Source: Fibrobacter sp. (GTDB lineage Bacteria; Fibrobacterota; Chitinivibrionia; Chitinivibrionales; Chitinispirillaceae). From it: a stretch of 43,175 nt of DNA. Positions 41,364 through 43,175 of this stretch are shown in pieces (the stretch's first letter is position 1; each line of letters starts with the position of its first letter). Made by a program: the position numbers and the translations under genes. The stretch is from assembly GCA_012519985.1 (NCBI GenBank), contig JAAYPC010000116.1, positions 1 through 43,175 on the forward strand, given 5' to 3'. The notes beneath the pieces were generated by a model, which worked only from the letters and a program-made list of their open reading frames with translations, ran no database searches and had not been told where the DNA came from.

Positions 41364-42503
41364 TTATTTCGCAGGGACTTCGTCTGGACATCCGTCATCA
41401 TCTTTATAGCCATTATAAGTTTCGGGGTCATTGGGGCAGACATCATTTGCGTCTGGAATATTGTCCCGATCATTATCAAGATCCGGACATCCATCATCAT
41501 CTTTATACCCATCAAAATCTTCAGCCAGATCAGGACAGCGGTCCTGAGTGTCGTAGATTCCATCATTATCATTATCAAAATCCGGACATCCATCATCATC
41601 TTCGAATCCATCAATATCTTCTGGTATAGATGGACAGGCATCATCGTCGCCATAAACATTATCACCATCAGGATCAGTAAGCTTCTTTCTAAGGTCCATT
41701 TCATCTATTACTCCGATGGTAGTTCCGTCTTTACCTTTGCCCTTCAACGCAACTGGCTGGTTTTCATAATATTCCACTCCATCATTGAGCATATTGTATC
41801 CGGGATCTTCACTTAAATTGGATCTGTCGGCCCGGGTGTATAAATTATATGGCATACGATTTCCATAAAAATCATTATATATTACCCGAGATCTATCTGA
41901 TTCCTGACTAGTCCAGATACCGAACTCTTTATTGCTTAAAAAGACATTGTTCATGATAAGCACTTCACTTCTTCCAGCCAGCTTTACTCCGCAATATCCG
42001 TTCTCTGAGATAATATTATGTTCGATTGAGGTTTTTATACTGCGAGTAGATTCGCAGAAAATACCAGTCCATGCGTTACGGTATACGATACAGTTTCGTA
42101 TGAAAGGAAGAGTAATCAGACAATGAATGCCGGTTTCTTTATTATCTTTAACGATAACCTGTTCGATAATGCAGGCAGTGTTTTCACATTTTATTCCTAT
42201 TGCCCCGTTTTCTATAGTGCACTTTTTAATCAGAGTCTTATCTCCAGCTTTTATTACTGCATCTTTGCCGTTTCCATGAATTTTTGTTTTAGAAATGGAT
42301 TCGCCAATAAGAGAAATATTATCTTTAAGTGTGATGGTTTCCTGGTAAAAACCATTGAGCAGAAAGATTGTATCGCCAGGATCTGCTCTATCAATGGCGG
42401 TTTGAATGTTTTTCACATCTTTAGGAACGCAGATAATCTTGGACTGGGAAACCGTTGGGAAGATTGAAATGAGTAGTATCAACAGTTTTAGAATGTTAGC
42501 CAT
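41364..42503 (-). CDS. Secreted right-handed beta-helix protein with thrombospondin type 3 repeats
   Basis: A 379-residue exported protein. A signal peptide (MANILKLLILLISIFPTVSQS) is followed by a NosD/pectate-lyase-like parallel beta-helix (about residues 25-245; IQTAIDRADPGDTIFLLNGFY, then repeated short strands with N-x-I-x-x-N-G patterns). The last 95 residues are Asp-rich calcium-binding repeats: DGFEDDDGCPD and DGYKDDDGCPD recur in a 33-residue unit, each followed by D-N-D-x-D. In many proteins such repeats lead into an OmpA peptidoglycan-binding domain, absent here. ATG 42503 is preferred as AAAAAGGGG sits seven bases before; ATG 42521 also opens the frame. No polysaccharide-lyase catalytic set could be identified. 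Confidence 0.83.
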   Translation of the reverse strand: MANILKLLILLISIFPTVSQSKIICVPKDVKNIQTAIDRADPGDTIFLLNGFYQETITLKDNISLIGESISKTKIHGNGKDAVIKAGDKTLIKKCTIENGAIGIKCENTACIIEQVIVKDNKETGIHCLITLPFIRNCIVYRNAWTGIFCESTRSIKTSIEHNIISENGYCGVKLAGRSEVLIMNNVFLSNKEFGIWTSQESDRSRVIYNDFYGNRMPYNLYTRADRSNLSEDPGYNMLNDGVEYYENQPVALKGKGKDGTTIGVIDEMDLRKKLTDPDGDNVYGDDDACPSIPEDIDGFEDDDGCPDFDNDNDGIYDTQDRCPDLAEDFDGYKDDDGCPDLDNDRDNIPDANDVCPNDPETYNGYKDDDGCPDEVPAK

Positions 42504-42730
42504 TGAAATCCCCTTTTTCATGGGTGTAGTATATCTTCATAATAATCTACGATATTTCTTAAAGCAAGGCAAATGTGATATCAGATAAACTGTATTCTTT
42601 TAGGATACAAATTACATTTGAAAGTTGGAGCATGTATTGTTTAGTGAAAGAATCGAACCATCAGGTTGATTTTGCCGCTTTAACACAACCATTTCTACCC
42701 ATCATTATTGCGGATTCTTAGGAAATTATA

Positions 42731-43078
42731 ATGAAATACTTGGTATTTATCTTTAATTTTTTTCTTATTCTTTTTTTTTCAGCAGCAGATACCATAGGAG
42801 CTTCTTATACTAAGAATTTTGCTTCATTTCTGGCTGGAATACTTCTGATAGAGGAGAACAAGAGTTTAAGTCCTGAGCAAAAAGCGCTTGAATATAAGCA
42901 ATTGCAGCAAATAACCGGTATTAGTGGTTCTGAAGCAATTCAGTTTATTAATAGCTTTCGGGATAATCCGGCAGAGTTTAAAGTAATCTATACTTCTATC
43001 AAAGCAGAATTGACTGGAACTAAAAAAGAAAAAGAGACTGTGTCAGAGAATAAAAAAATTGAAAAAAAAACTAAATAG
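42731..43078 (+). CDS. Small secreted protein of unknown function
   Basis: A 115-residue protein with a strong signal sequence (MKYLVFIFNFFLILFFSAADTIGA) and AGGAAATT before ATG 42731. The mature part is helical, with SPEQKALEYKQLQQITGISG and a Lys/Glu-rich C-terminus (KKEKETVSENKKIEKKTK). No family was recognised. It lies 44 bases ahead of the thioredoxin start and may be co-transcribed with it. Confidence 0.68.
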   Translation: MKYLVFIFNFFLILFFSAADTIGASYTKNFASFLAGILLIEENKSLSPEQKALEYKQLQQITGISGSEAIQFINSFRDNPAEFKVIYTSIKAELTGTKKEKETVSENKKIEKKTK

Positions 43079-43122
43079 CATTGTAAACCATATTTCTGAA
43101 TCTTATTAAAATCGAGGTGCTT

Positions 43123-43175
43123 ATGGCAGAGAATATTTTTGAGGTTTCTGATGAAGAATTTTCTGAGGAAGTGCT
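43123..43175 (+). CDS. trxA: Thioredoxin, start only (cut by the right edge)
   Basis: ATG 43123 with CGAGGTG seven bases before it opens a frame running off the window. The 17 visible residues, MAENIFEVSDEEFSEEV, match the N-terminus of bacterial thioredoxin 1. The catalytic CGPC motif lies outside the window, so the call rests on the N-terminal match only. Confidence 0.65.
   Translation, partial: MAENIFEVSDEEFSEEV

Noticed and set aside
41313-41816. 167-codon plus-strand frame rich in Ile
   Set aside because: Antisense of the Asp-rich repeats; the repeating Ile codons are the complement of Asp codons.

Overview
The window reads as a dense piece of a Gram-negative, probably anaerobic or facultative, plant-polysaccharide-degrading bacterium of roughly 40% GC. 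The best guess is Fibrobacterota (Chitinispirillia-like) or a relative with a type IX-like secretion apparatus. The clues are several secreted glycoside hydrolases ending in a degenerate Por/T9SS-type C-terminal tail, a gingipain-type C25 peptidase, a lipoprotein with an N-terminal CxxxNPYDP signature followed by a SUMF1 domain, a PagL-like outer-membrane protein and PBP1A. This placement is inference; there is no rRNA or tRNA gene here to anchor it.

Layout. 1-2.2 kb: end of a galactose mutarotase gene (cut by the left edge) facing purU across a REP-like inverted repeat. 2.8-5.2 kb: a tight three-gene operon that splits cobalamin methionine synthase chemistry into a corrinoid protein, a homocysteine methyltransferase and a reactivation-domain protein, with no folate-binding module. 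5.4-13.9 kb: xylan/hemicellulose block with GH67 alpha-glucuronidase, 6-phosphogluconate dehydrogenase, GH10 xylanase and, on the opposite strand, a GH30 enzyme. 14.0-18.4 kb: an FMN-dependent NAD(P)H reductase, then a C25 cysteine peptidase whose C-terminus is a family 3 cellulose-binding module, then a small secreted protein.

18.7-23.8 kb: PEGA-domain membrane protein, SUMF1 lipoprotein, ECF sigma factor and a FecR-like anti-sigma protein with a long helical-repeat C-terminus; probably one signalling unit. 24.0-27.6 kb: RRM RNA-binding protein, PagL-like deacylase, and leuC-leuD behind a cupin-XRE regulator. 27.8-32.1 kb: a GGDEF diguanylate cyclase translationally coupled to aroE, then aroA and aroB. 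32.2-34.7 kb: a second ECF sigma/anti-sigma pair and an endonuclease/exonuclease/phosphatase-family lipoprotein. 34.9-36.1 kb: a degenerate 42-bp tandem repeat and two divergent stand-alone receiver proteins. 36.1-43.2 kb: PAP2 phosphatase, DUF3108 protein, gmd, PBP1A, a beta-helix protein with thrombospondin type 3 repeats, a small secreted protein and the first codons of thioredoxin.

Working together, the GH67, GH10 and GH30 enzymes would strip and cut glucuronoxylan or related hemicelluloses outside the cell, and the protease may act while tethered to cellulose. The most unusual items are the peptidase-CBM3 fusion, the folate-domain-less split methionine synthase operon and the PEGA/SUMF1/ECF/FecR cluster. 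I saw no CRISPR array, insertion sequence, phage gene, rRNA or tRNA.
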